From: JADJYF01 sp043782755
GTDB lineage: Bacteria > Pseudomonadota > Gammaproteobacteria > Ga0077536
Direction of reading: 5' to 3'
Length of the DNA: 14,595 nt
Assembly: GCA_043782755.1 (NCBI GenBank)
Contig: JAYWAC010000132.1
Location: 1-14,595, forward strand
Shown here one piece after another: positions 6,377 to 13,371 of this stretch (positions are counted from its first letter, which is position 1; the number at the start of each line of letters is the position of its first letter). The notes under the pieces were generated by a model. That model was given only the letters and a program-made list of their open reading frames with translations. It made no database searches and was not told the DNA's origin. The position numbers were made by a program, and so were the translations under genes.

Positions 6377-7531
6377 ATGACTGGCTTGTCCGTGCTCACG
6401 CTCGCCTTGTTCATCCCGGTCGTGAGCGGCTCGATCTTTAGTCTGCTGACGGTGTTGGCGACCTGGCGTTTCTACGGGCATCGAGCCGCAAACAGCCAGG
6501 CCGCGCTGCCAGCGGTGACCGTCCTGAAACCGATATATGGTCTCGACCGCGAACTGGAACCAGGCTTGCGCAGTTTCTGCGAACAGGACTATCCGCAAGT
6601 GCAGATCGTGATGTCACTGCAGCGCCACGACGATCCCGCCCTGCCGCTGCTGCGCCAACTCGAAGCCGAATATCCTGAACGCGTGACAGTGGTCATCGGC
6701 GAGAGTCCGCCGAGCGTCAACGGCAAGGTGCAGAACATGGTCATCGGCATGACCGCTGCGCGCCATGAGCACTTGGTCGTCAGTGACAGTGACGTCTACG
6801 CGCCGCGCGATTACCTCAAGCGTATGGTCGCGCCGCTCGCCAATCCGAAGCTTGGGTTCGTCTGTAGCCTGTATCGTATTCGTGGTGCACGCAATCTCGC
6901 CGAACGTCTCGACATGCTCTCGATCAATGCCGACTTCATGCCAAGCGTGATCTTCACCTACATGACCCGCGCCGCGATCTTCTGCCTTGGCGCTTCGATT
7001 GCGTTTCGGCGCAGCGACCTCGAAGCGGTCGGCGGTATGGGCGCGTTTGCTGAATACCTGGTCGAGGATCACGAACTCGGACGGCGTCTACACGAACGTG
7101 ATCTGGATGTCTGCTTGCTGCCGCTGACCATCGACCTGACCCCCGACTACGCAGACCTCAATGCCTGGTGGCGCCATCAGGTTTATTGGGATCAGAACAC
7201 CCGCGCCGCCAATCTGCCCGGCTTCGCACTCACCATTCTGACCCGCGCTGTGCCCTTCTCGTTGCTGTTCGCACTGGCGAGTGGCTTATCGACTATCGGG
7301 CTCAGCGTTCTGCTCGGCGCCATCGCCATCCGTGTCGGCAGTGCCGCGCTGATCGCCGCTATTGAGCACGATCGCGAAACCCTGGGCGCCCTGCCGTGGT
7401 TGCCGCTACGCGATGTGCTGGCACTGGCGTCCTGGGCCCTGGCCCTGACCCGCAACACCTTCGAGTGGCGCGGCAACACCTTCAAGCTCACGCGCGGCGG
7501 ACGCATCGTGCCCCGCGACGAGGCGGCGTGA
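6377..7531 (+). CDS. hpnI: HpnI-like lipid glycosyltransferase (GT2/GT21, ceramide glucosyltransferase-like)
   Basis: This 384-aa membrane-bound glycosyltransferase has an N-terminal transmembrane helix (about 4-29), a GT-A catalytic domain and C-terminal membrane segments (about 285-330). Catalytic motifs visible are VLKPIYGLD (substrate/UDP site, about 48-56), SLQRHDD, NGKVQN, the DxD motif Asp137-Ser-Asp139 in VVSDSDVY, and VEDHELGRRL (Glu230-Asp231). The final (Q/R)xxRW-type motif of ceramide glucosyltransferases and HpnI reads HQVYWDQ here (Gln268, Tyr270, Trp271), so Tyr replaces the usual Arg. HpnI proteins are known to transfer N-acetylglucosamine to bacteriohopanetetrol. The presence of HpnK-like and HpnL-like genes nearby supports HpnI over a true ceramide enzyme. 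I chose ATG 6377, preceded by GGTGGA (6365-6370), over an upstream in-frame start at 6323 that falls next to the terminator hairpin. The stop overlaps the next start (GTGA). Confidence 0.78.
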   Translation: MTGLSVLTLALFIPVVSGSIFSLLTVLATWRFYGHRAANSQAALPAVTVLKPIYGLDRELEPGLRSFCEQDYPQVQIVMSLQRHDDPALPLLRQLEAEYPERVTVVIGESPPSVNGKVQNMVIGMTAARHEHLVVSDSDVYAPRDYLKRMVAPLANPKLGFVCSLYRIRGARNLAERLDMLSINADFMPSVIFTYMTRAAIFCLGASIAFRRSDLEAVGGMGAFAEYLVEDHELGRRLHERDLDVCLLPLTIDLTPDYADLNAWWRHQVYWDQNTRAANLPGFALTILTRAVPFSLLFALASGLSTIGLSVLLGAIAIRVGSAALIAAIEHDRETLGALPWLPLRDVLALASWALALTRNTFEWRGNTFKLTRGGRIVPRDEAA

Positions 7532-8520
7532 AACTGGGATCGCTGCTGGCGCTAGGCGTCGGCCTCGCACTGCTCGCCCTGGTCATCGCCAATAGCGATC
7601 TCGGCCAGGTTGCCCATCTGCTGAGCGGCCTGTCCTGGATTGGCGCGCTGTGGGTGATGGCGCTCTTCACCCTTGCCTGGGCCGCCGAAGTCCTGGCCTG
7701 GGCGCTGACCTTCACCCAGCGTGCCGCACGCGGCCCGTGGCTGTGGCAGCTGTGGCTGGTAAACATGGTCGGCGAAGCCATGAACGTGGTGATGCCTTTC
7801 GGCGCGCTGGGTGGCGAGCCGATCAAGGCTTGGTTGCTCAAGCGTCATTACGACGTCGGTTATCGCGAAGCGGCCGCGACTTTGGTGCTGATGCAGACGC
7901 TGCTGGCCCTGGCCGAGGCCTTGTTCGTCGCCATCGGCGCACTGCTGGCAGCCGCGCTCCGCATGCTGCCGCCGGCCATCGATCATCAGTTGAGCGGCGC
8001 GGCACTCACGCTGGTGGTGTTGATGGCGCTCGCCATGGTCGGACTACATCGACGCTGGCTGCGTCATCTGCTGGACGCCTTTGAGCGCCGCTACGGCGGC
8101 GCGCGTTATGCCGCCATCAAGGACAGTCTGTTCGACGTCGAACGCGCTCTCGCCGATTTCGCGCGCGCGCATCCGCTGCGTTTCGGCGGCAGCACGCTGT
8201 TGTTCCTCGTCAATTGGATAGGCGGTGCGGCGGAAGTGTGGCTGCTACTGCAGTTGCTCGGCTCAGCCCTGCCCTTCGCCGACTGCTGGGTGGCGGAAGC
8301 AGCGGTGGTCACTATCCGTTCCCTGACGTTCTTCCTGCCCGCCCAGCTCGGCTCGGTGGAAGCGGTGACGGTCTATGTGATCGGCGCGCTCGGCGGTAGC
8401 GGCGAAATCGGTCTCGCCCTCGCCGTCTTGCGCCGCGCACGCGAACTCGTATGGTCGGCGCTGGGGATAGGCGTCGGCGCCGCCTATCACCTCGATATGC
8501 GGGCTGCCGCGCGCGGCTGA
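7528..8520 (+). CDS. hpnL: HpnL-like integral membrane protein (LPG_synthase_TM / UPF0104 family, flippase-like)
   Basis: This 330-aa polytopic protein has about eight hydrophobic segments, beginning with SLLALGVGLALLALVIANSD. It shows the two family signatures: MPFGALGGEPIKAWLL from Met89 (Gly95-Gly96-Glu97-Pro98) and LPAQLGSVEA near the C-terminus (Pro271, Gly275, Glu278). This is the transmembrane fold shared with lysyl-phosphatidylglycerol synthase/flippase MprF and with HpnL of hopanoid loci. No enzymatic domain is attached, so a lipid transport or membrane-scaffolding role is the usual inference. The GTG at 7528 overlaps the previous stop by 4 bases (GTGA), so translation is coupled to hpnI. 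Its stop lies only 4 bases from the stop of the convergent aminotransferase gene. Assignment to HpnL rather than another member of the family rests mainly on neighbours. Confidence 0.75.
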   Translation: MKLGSLLALGVGLALLALVIANSDLGQVAHLLSGLSWIGALWVMALFTLAWAAEVLAWALTFTQRAARGPWLWQLWLVNMVGEAMNVVMPFGALGGEPIKAWLLKRHYDVGYREAAATLVLMQTLLALAEALFVAIGALLAAALRMLPPAIDHQLSGAALTLVVLMALAMVGLHRRWLRHLLDAFERRYGGARYAAIKDSLFDVERALADFARAHPLRFGGSTLLFLVNWIGGAAEVWLLLQLLGSALPFADCWVAEAAVVTIRSLTFFLPAQLGSVEAVTVYVIGALGGSGEIGLALAVLRRARELVWSALGIGVGAAYHLDMRAAARG

Positions 8521-8524
8521 TCCG

Positions 8525-9703
8525 CTAGCCCAGCAGGCCCGCCGCTTGCGCGTCGGTCAAGGCCGCCAGCACGCGATCCACTTCCTCCTCCGTCATGCTC
8601 GCGAACATCGGCAGACAGAGGTGGCGTGCGCACAAATACTCGGCCTGCTCGAGCCCCGGCGCGGCCAGATGCGCCAACGCCGGGTGTTCGTGCAGCGCCT
8701 TCTCGTAAACCTCACCCGCGCAGATCACGCCATGGGTCTCGCGCAGCCAACGCTTCAAGGCCGCACGGTCAACACCGTCGCGCAACATCACCGGATACTT
8801 GTAGTAATTGGCGTGGCAATTGGCCGGCGGCGCGAGGGGGAAAATGCCGCAGTCCTTGGCCGCGAAGGCCGCGTCATAGCGCGCCGCCCACTTGCGCCTG
8901 TCCGCGACCATCTGCTCAAGATGAGCATGGTGGCGCAGGCCGATGATGGCGTGGGGCTCGGACATGCGCCAGTTGCTGCCGAGGCGCACGTGCAGATTCT
9001 CGTGAAAACTCGCCTTACCCTGGTCGCGATAGATGCGCGCTTCCTTGGCCATCTCTTCATCGTCGGTGACGATCATGCCGCCCTCGGCGCTGGTCATGAC
9101 CTTGGTCGGATAGAAGCTGAAGGAGCCAGCGATGCCAAAGGTGCCGGCATGTTGACCGTCGAGGCGCGAGGCGTGAGCGTGGGCGGCATCTTCCACCAGC
9201 CAGAGATCGCGCTCCTTAGCGAGCTCAACTATCGCCGGCATGGCATCGGTCACGATGCCGGCGATGTGCACGACCATGATGCCGGCGGTATTGGCCGTCA
9301 GTTTGCGCAGGATCTCCGCCGGCGATATCGATAGGGTGCGCACGTCGCTGTCCATCAAGACCGGATTGCCGCCGGCGGCGATGACCGCAGTGGCGGTCGC
9401 CATGAAGGTGTCGGCCGGCACCAACACGTCGCGCCCTTCAACCTTCAAGATACGCAGGATGATCTCGAGCGACGAGGTGCCACTGCTGACCGCGATTGCA
9501 TGTTTGGCACCTGACTGGCGCGCGAACTCCGCCTCGAACTGCTCACCGTACTTGCCGAGGGTGAGTTGGCCGTTGGCCAGCACTTCGTCGATACGCGCGG
9601 TGATCCAGCGCCGATCCTCGGCCGTGAAATCGATACGGATCGGCGGTACAGGCGGGCGCGCCGCGCCGGATGAGGGGGTGGAAGCCATGGCAGTGTCCGT
9701 CAC
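8525..9703 (-). CDS. DegT/DnrJ/EryC1/StrS-family PLP-dependent (sugar) aminotransferase
   Basis: This 392-aa fold-type I aminotransferase is of the kind that converts keto-sugars, or cyclitol ketones, to amino derivatives using Glu or Gln as amino donor. Motifs visible are TLGKYGEQFEAEFA (48-61), the PLP-phosphate loop VSSGTSSLEI (72-81), the cofactor-stacking and ring-nitrogen region LVEDAAHAHAS (169-179, Asp172), and the Schiff-base lysine Lys201 in SFYPTKVMTSAEGG. Length is typical. The GTG at 9703 gives the longest product; an ATG at 9688 is an alternative, and neither has a clear Shine-Dalgarno site. It lies downstream of, and co-directional with, the HpnK-like gene (69-bp gap), and converges on hpnL. 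The context suggests it makes or modifies an amino-sugar or cyclitol headgroup, but family members also serve LPS, antigen and antibiotic sugars. It is not the class III aminotransferase HpnO. Confidence 0.85.
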   Translation of the reverse strand: MTDTAMASTPSSGAARPPVPPIRIDFTAEDRRWITARIDEVLANGQLTLGKYGEQFEAEFARQSGAKHAIAVSSGTSSLEIILRILKVEGRDVLVPADTFMATATAVIAAGGNPVLMDSDVRTLSISPAEILRKLTANTAGIMVVHIAGIVTDAMPAIVELAKERDLWLVEDAAHAHASRLDGQHAGTFGIAGSFSFYPTKVMTSAEGGMIVTDDEEMAKEARIYRDQGKASFHENLHVRLGSNWRMSEPHAIIGLRHHAHLEQMVADRRKWAARYDAAFAAKDCGIFPLAPPANCHANYYKYPVMLRDGVDRAALKRWLRETHGVICAGEVYEKALHEHPALAHLAAPGLEQAEYLCARHLCLPMFASMTEEEVDRVLAALTDAQAAGLLG

Positions 9704-9772
9704 TAACGATGTTTGATTGTGGTCGCGCGATCATCGCCGAGCAGGCGTCGGCCGTCGATCGCTGTGGGTGTC

Positions 9773-10603
9773 TTACGGGGGCGTTGCGCGCAGATCCATG
9801 AAACCGCCGGGCTCGATATCGAGCGCGCGCAGACGCGCCGCGACCGCCGGGCTCAGCAGGGCCGCACACTCCGCCTCGTTGAAATAGCCCGGCATCGCGG
9901 CGGCCACCGTCGCGTCGCGGGTCACGGCCGGATGCAGATGGATCTCGACGTCGCCGGCCGGCAGGCGATCCAGATAGCTGAGCAGACAAGCCTCGTCGAC
10001 TCGCCCGCTGTCTCGGACCCCCAGCAGCCAATCGTTATGGGCGAGCCCGGCGCGACGCAGACGCAGACGGATGAGATGAATCCAAGGCGCGAGCAGCACG
10101 CCGGACAGACCGCCTAGCGCTAGCGGTTCGCGCGGCAGCCGCACAGCCGCCGAGCCCGGTGCGAGATGACGCAGGATTTCGCTCAGCACCGCAGGATGGA
10201 GGTGCATGTGGTTGTGCACATCGACGTGGTCGAGGGCGAGACCCGTGGCATGGAAGGCCTGGAACTGGGCGGCGATCTCAAGGCCGAGTTCGCGACGGGT
10301 GGCGGGCTGCAAGAACCAACGCAGCGCGGCCTTGAGCAGATTGTTCGGAAAGCGGCCTTGCGCATCGACCAGATGCGGGATCTCGGTCGGCGGCAGTAGC
10401 GCCTGGCCCTGCACCACGGTCACATGCAGCCCGACCCTTAAACCCGGCAGGCGTCGCGCCCGAGCGATGGCATCGGCTGTCGCCGGCGCCGCGACCATGA
10501 GGCTGGCACTGCGCAGCACACCGTCACGAAAGCTTCGTTCAACGGCTTCGTTGACCGACTCGCTGAAGCCGAAATCATCGGCGGTAATGACGATTCTGCG
10601 CAT
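9773..10603 (-). CDS. hpnK: HpnK-like carbohydrate deacetylase (YdjC/ChbG family)
   Basis: This 276-aa protein belongs to the YdjC/ChbG deacetylase family, with metal-site motifs intact: VITADDFGFSESVNEAV (5-21, Asp9-Asp10), GLHVTV with His60, LDHVDVHNHMHLHP (124-137, with His130 and His132 as the likely ligand histidines), and EIHLHP near the C-terminus. ChbG removes an acetyl group from chitooligosaccharides; HpnK is known to deacetylate the GlcNAc-bacteriohopanetetrol product of HpnI. The presence of an HpnI-like and an HpnL-like gene on the facing strand favours the HpnK role. The ATG at 10603 is the natural start. It is probably the first gene of a two-gene minus-strand unit with the aminotransferase, and its upstream region contains a palindromic repeat. 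Confidence 0.82.
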   Translation of the reverse strand: MRRIVITADDFGFSESVNEAVERSFRDGVLRSASLMVAAPATADAIARARRLPGLRVGLHVTVVQGQALLPPTEIPHLVDAQGRFPNNLLKAALRWFLQPATRRELGLEIAAQFQAFHATGLALDHVDVHNHMHLHPAVLSEILRHLAPGSAAVRLPREPLALGGLSGVLLAPWIHLIRLRLRRAGLAHNDWLLGVRDSGRVDEACLLSYLDRLPAGDVEIHLHPAVTRDATVAAAMPGYFNEAECAALLSPAVAARLRALDIEPGGFMDLRATPP

Positions 10604-10660
10604 GAGAACTCGATGGCGGTGGGCTGAGGAGGCGGGAGTTTACTATGGGGCGTGGTGCTG

Positions 10661-10770
10661 GAGGCGGCGGCTGGAATATCAGACTGAAGTCTGAGCCACA
10701 GGGTGGCTGGGCTTTAACTTCCATCTTTATTGTGGGTCAGACTTCAGTCTGACATTCCAGCCAGCGCCCC
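10661..10770. repeat. REPIN-like inverted repeat (two REP-type units)
   Basis: Arms of 30 bases at 10671-10700 and 10731-10760 are reverse complements with only two mismatches, around a 30-base spacer. Weaker pairing (7 of 10) extends the arms to 10661 and 10770. Each arm itself contains a 7-bp palindrome, TCAGACT-GA-AGTCTGA type, so each is a REP-like hairpin unit and the pair resembles a REPIN or small MITE-like element. It lies in the divergent gap between hpnK and the kinase gene. There is no transposase nearby, so it would be a non-autonomous, probably genome-wide repeat. It could fold in RNA or act as a transcriptional boundary. Confidence 0.8.
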
Positions 10771-10843
10771 GCTCGTCCCGGTCGCATCCGCAACCGTACG
10801 GATCTACCATAGGCTCCGGTGGCCGTGAGGGCGGCACCGTTAC

Positions 10844-10851
10844 AGGGGAGA
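10844..10851 (+). promoter_or_regulatory. Strong Shine-Dalgarno (AGGGGAGA) 75 nt upstream of the kinase start
   Basis: AGGGGAGA sits 8 bases before ATG 10860. No comparable site precedes ATG 10935, where the kinase reading frame becomes continuously open. Ribosomes therefore probably load at 10860 first, whatever happens at the in-frame TGA (10929-10931). Confidence 0.55.
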
Positions 10852-10859
10852 CAGACGAC

Positions 10860-10931
10860 ATGCAGCAGCCCGCCTGCGGACGCGGCTTCTATTGCACGGC
10901 CGACTTGCGGCCGGCGCAAGTGCGCGTCTGA
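10860..10931 (+). CDS. Putative 23-aa leader peptide in frame with the downstream histidine kinase
   Basis: The small ORF starts MQQPACGRGFYCTADL and ends in PAQVRV before TGA (10929-10931). It has the best ribosome-binding site in the region (AGGGGAGA, 8-base spacing) and its stop is three bases from the kinase ATG at 10935. It lies in the same frame as the kinase, so the TGA is the only thing separating the two. It contains two cysteines (Cys6, Cys12) and no membrane segment or recognised domain. Three readings are possible: a leader whose translation couples re-initiation at the kinase start; an N-terminal piece of the kinase cut off by a nonsense mutation or sequencing error; or chance. 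Sensor kinases of this type normally begin near the PAS region, so the extension is not required for function. Confidence 0.4.
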   Translation: MQQPACGRGFYCTADLRPAQVRV

Positions 10932-10934
10932 ACT

Positions 10935-12644
10935 ATGTCCGCCATCGGCACCACGCGCAACTTCGGTCGCGCCACCGCACCCACTACCGCCTCACGCCTG
11001 CGCCTGTTCAACAGCAATTCCGGCATGGCCATGCGCATGCGCCAGATCGACTGGGAAAACACCGAACTCGGCTTACCCGAGCAGTGGTCCCACGCCATGC
11101 GCACGGCGCTGACGCTGTGCCTGGGTTCGCGCCTGTGCAGTTGCATCTATTGGGGCCCGCAACATCTATTGCTCTATAACGACGCCTTCGCATCCTTGCT
11201 CGGTACCAAGCATCCCTGGGCACTGATGCAACCGGCTGACGTGGTGTGGCCGGAAATCTTCGAGATCATGCAACCGCAGTTGGAAGCCACGCTCTACAAG
11301 GGCGAGTCCTCGGGCACAGTCGATTCGCCGAGCTTCATCAACCGTCGCGGCTATCTCGAAGAGTTCTACTGCACCTACAGCTACGCGCCCATCGTCAACG
11401 AACACGATCAAATCGAAGGCGCGTTCGTCACAGTGCCCGAGACCTCGACGCGCGTCATCGCCGAACGCCGTCTGCATACCTTGCAACGCCTGGGCTTAAG
11501 CACCCGCCGCGCGCGACGCAGTGAGGAGACCTTAGGCGTCGCCGCCGAGGTCCTCACCGAGAATCCCTACGACATTCCTTTCGCGTCGCTCTATCTGTGT
11601 GACGAGGACGGCGAACAGGCGCAACTCCACGCCGTCGCCAACATCGAGACCGATCAGCCCTTGAGCCCCTCGCTGCTGCGCGCCGATAGCAATTCGCCGC
11701 TCGCCCATTTCGTCACGCGCGATGCGCGGCCGCTGCTGCAATTCCTCGACGTCACGCCGTCCATGCACCCGCTGCCGATGGGCGCATGGCGCATACCGGC
11801 CCAACAACTCGCGGTGTTGTCCCTGGTCTCGCCCGATACTCGTGCGCCACGTGCGGTGGTGGTGGCCGGTGTCAGCCCGCACAAACGACTCGACGACGAT
11901 CACATCACCTTCTTCCGCATGCTGGCTGATCAGATCATGCGTGCGCTGGGCGAGGCTTTCGCCCATCAACAGGAAGATGCGCGCATCAAAGCCCTGCAGA
12001 CCCGTGCGCGGGTCGCGCAACAGGAAGAACGCTTGCGCATCGCTCGCGATCTGCACGACACCCTCTTGCAAAGTGTGCAAGGCATGCAGTTCATGCTTGA
12101 AGCCGGTCTCGACAAGGTCAAGGCTGGCGATCCGTCCGCCGCCGATCTGTTCACCCGCGCGCTGGCGGCCTCGGGCCACGCAGTGGCCGAGGGTCGCGAA
12201 GTGCTCTCACTGCTGCGCTCGTCGTCGCATGGGGTGTATGAACTGTCGGCACGGCTCGACAACCTGTGCGCCGAACTCACCACCGAGACTGACGCGCGTT
12301 GTGTGGTGGAAATCGAAGGCACAGAGCGCAACGTCGACCCCGGCATCTCAAGCGAGATTCAGATCATCTGTCGCGAAGCCGGCCTGAATGCCGTGCGTCA
12401 CGCCAACGCCCGCGTGATCCGTCTCTACGTGCAATTCGGCGATGACCTCACGATCGAGATCAGCGACGACGGCGCCGGCATCCGCGAAGAATTCATGATT
12501 GACGGCCGACCAGGCCACTATGGCATCCGCGGCATGCGCGAACGCGCGGCCACCATCGGCGCGCAGTTGCAATTGCAGCGGCGACCGTGCGGTGGGACTG
12601 CGGTAAGATTGACCCTGCCGAGCGTCTCGGCATATTTAGACTGA
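10935..12644 (+). CDS. Cytoplasmic sensor histidine kinase (PAS-GAF-HisKA_3-HATPase, NarL type)
   Basis: This 569-aa kinase has no transmembrane segment and is predicted to be cytoplasmic. Domains in order are a PAS-like domain (about 25-165; it begins IDWENTELGLPEQW and contains YWGPQHLLLYNDAFASLLG), a GAF-like domain (about 180-345) and a HisKA_3 dimerisation/phosphorylation helix. The phospho-acceptor is His374 in LRIARDLHDTLLQSVQG. A HATPase domain follows, with N-box EIQIICREAGLNAVRHANA, G1 DDGAGI and G2 GHYGIRGMRERA, ending GGTAVRLTLP. This is the architecture of NarX/DegS/LiaS-type kinases that phosphorylate NarL-type regulators. The signal is unknown; a small ligand or redox cue via PAS/GAF is likely. 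The ATG at 10935 lacks a ribosome-binding site, and later Met codons (residues 31-36) are alternative starts close to where conservation should begin. The regulator gene starts 10 bases after the stop. Confidence 0.85.
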   Translation: MSAIGTTRNFGRATAPTTASRLRLFNSNSGMAMRMRQIDWENTELGLPEQWSHAMRTALTLCLGSRLCSCIYWGPQHLLLYNDAFASLLGTKHPWALMQPADVVWPEIFEIMQPQLEATLYKGESSGTVDSPSFINRRGYLEEFYCTYSYAPIVNEHDQIEGAFVTVPETSTRVIAERRLHTLQRLGLSTRRARRSEETLGVAAEVLTENPYDIPFASLYLCDEDGEQAQLHAVANIETDQPLSPSLLRADSNSPLAHFVTRDARPLLQFLDVTPSMHPLPMGAWRIPAQQLAVLSLVSPDTRAPRAVVVAGVSPHKRLDDDHITFFRMLADQIMRALGEAFAHQQEDARIKALQTRARVAQQEERLRIARDLHDTLLQSVQGMQFMLEAGLDKVKAGDPSAADLFTRALAASGHAVAEGREVLSLLRSSSHGVYELSARLDNLCAELTTETDARCVVEIEGTERNVDPGISSEIQIICREAGLNAVRHANARVIRLYVQFGDDLTIEISDDGAGIREEFMIDGRPGHYGIRGMRERAATIGAQLQLQRRPCGGTAVRLTLPSVSAYLD

Positions 12645-12654
12645 AGGACAGCAC

Positions 12655-13296
12655 GTGTTGGCACAAAGCATCACCTCCTCCGCCATCCGCGTCATGTGCG
12701 TGGATGATCATCCGATTTTCCGCGAGGGCCTGTCGGCAGTACTGGCCAACGATCCCGGTTTCGAACTGGTGGCCGAAGCCGGCAGCGGCGAGGAAGCGAT
12801 CGAGAAATTCCGCGCCTGCCGGCCGGACGTCACGCTCATGGATCTGCGTCTGCCAGGCATCTCGGGCACCGAGGCGATCACCGCCATTCGCGCCGAATTC
12901 CCCGACGCCCGCATCGTGGTCTTGACCACCGAGACCGGCGACGTACCGATGCAGCGCACGCTCAATGCCGGCGCCAAGGGTTATGTACTGAAAGGCATGG
13001 CGATGTCGGAGCTGCTGGACATCATCCGCAGTGTCAATGCCGGCAAGACTCGCATCCCGGAACGGGTCGCAACCCATCTCGCTGAGCACCTGACCGACAA
13101 GAATCTCTCGGCACGTGAACTGGAAGTGTTGAAGCTGATCGCCGGCGGCCATCGCAACCGCGAGATCGCACACAAGCTCTCGATCAGCGAAGAGACCGTC
13201 AAGATGCACGTGCGCAACATCATGGTGAAGTTGAACGCCAATGATCGCACCCACGCCGTGACCATCGCGGTCCGGCGCGGCTTCATCACGCTGTAA
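12655..13296 (+). CDS. NarL/LuxR-family response regulator
   Basis: This 213-aa regulator has an N-terminal receiver domain (about 11-125) with acidic pocket Asp17-Asp18, phosphorylation site Asp63 (LMDLRLPG), switch Thr91 and Lys113 (GYVLKG). A short linker follows, then a C-terminal LuxR-type helix-turn-helix (about 145-210: LSARELEVLKLIAGG, then REIAHKLSISEETVKMHVRN, then IMVKLNANDRTHAV). All key residues are intact, so it should dimerise and bind DNA on phosphorylation by the kinase encoded immediately upstream. The GTG at 12655 has GAAGGA (12643-12648) at 6 bases and overlaps the end of the kinase gene region. Targets are unknown. The transporter gene 75 bases downstream is the simplest candidate. 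Confidence 0.9.
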   Translation: MLAQSITSSAIRVMCVDDHPIFREGLSAVLANDPGFELVAEAGSGEEAIEKFRACRPDVTLMDLRLPGISGTEAITAIRAEFPDARIVVLTTETGDVPMQRTLNAGAKGYVLKGMAMSELLDIIRSVNAGKTRIPERVATHLAEHLTDKNLSARELEVLKLIAGGHRNREIAHKLSISEETVKMHVRNIMVKLNANDRTHAVTIAVRRGFITL

Positions 13297-13371
13297 ATCA
13301 AAGGCGCGCTGCCGGCGATCGCGGCGGCGCGCGCCGCGCACGGAAGCTGTCCGCCGGCGCCCTCCTGGTCC

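Larger units (their letters stand above)
10604..10934. other. Divergent intergenic region: REPIN-like repeat and leader ORF
   Basis: This 331-bp gap separates the divergent hpnK-like and kinase genes. It holds the palindromic repeat (10661-10770), a weak -10-like TACCAT on plus at 10805-10810 without a convincing -35, and a 23-codon leader ORF (10860-10931) with a strong ribosome-binding site. No other gene or operator is evident. Confidence 0.6.

Noticed and set aside
7396..7527. Earlier start for the HpnL-like protein
   Set aside because: The added residues are Arg/His-rich, overlap the hpnI coding end out of frame and precede the hydrophobic start. GTG 7528 gives a 4-base GTGA coupling instead.
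8506..8520. 12-bp palindrome at the end of hpnL as a bidirectional terminator
   Set aside because: It is a gap-free palindrome inside the coding sequence with no T-tract on either strand, and chance palindromes are common in GC-rich coding DNA.
8546..9334. 262-codon plus-strand frame inside the aminotransferase gene
   Set aside because: The minus strand encodes an aminotransferase with an intact PLP lysine and other motifs, so the plus frame is a shadow.
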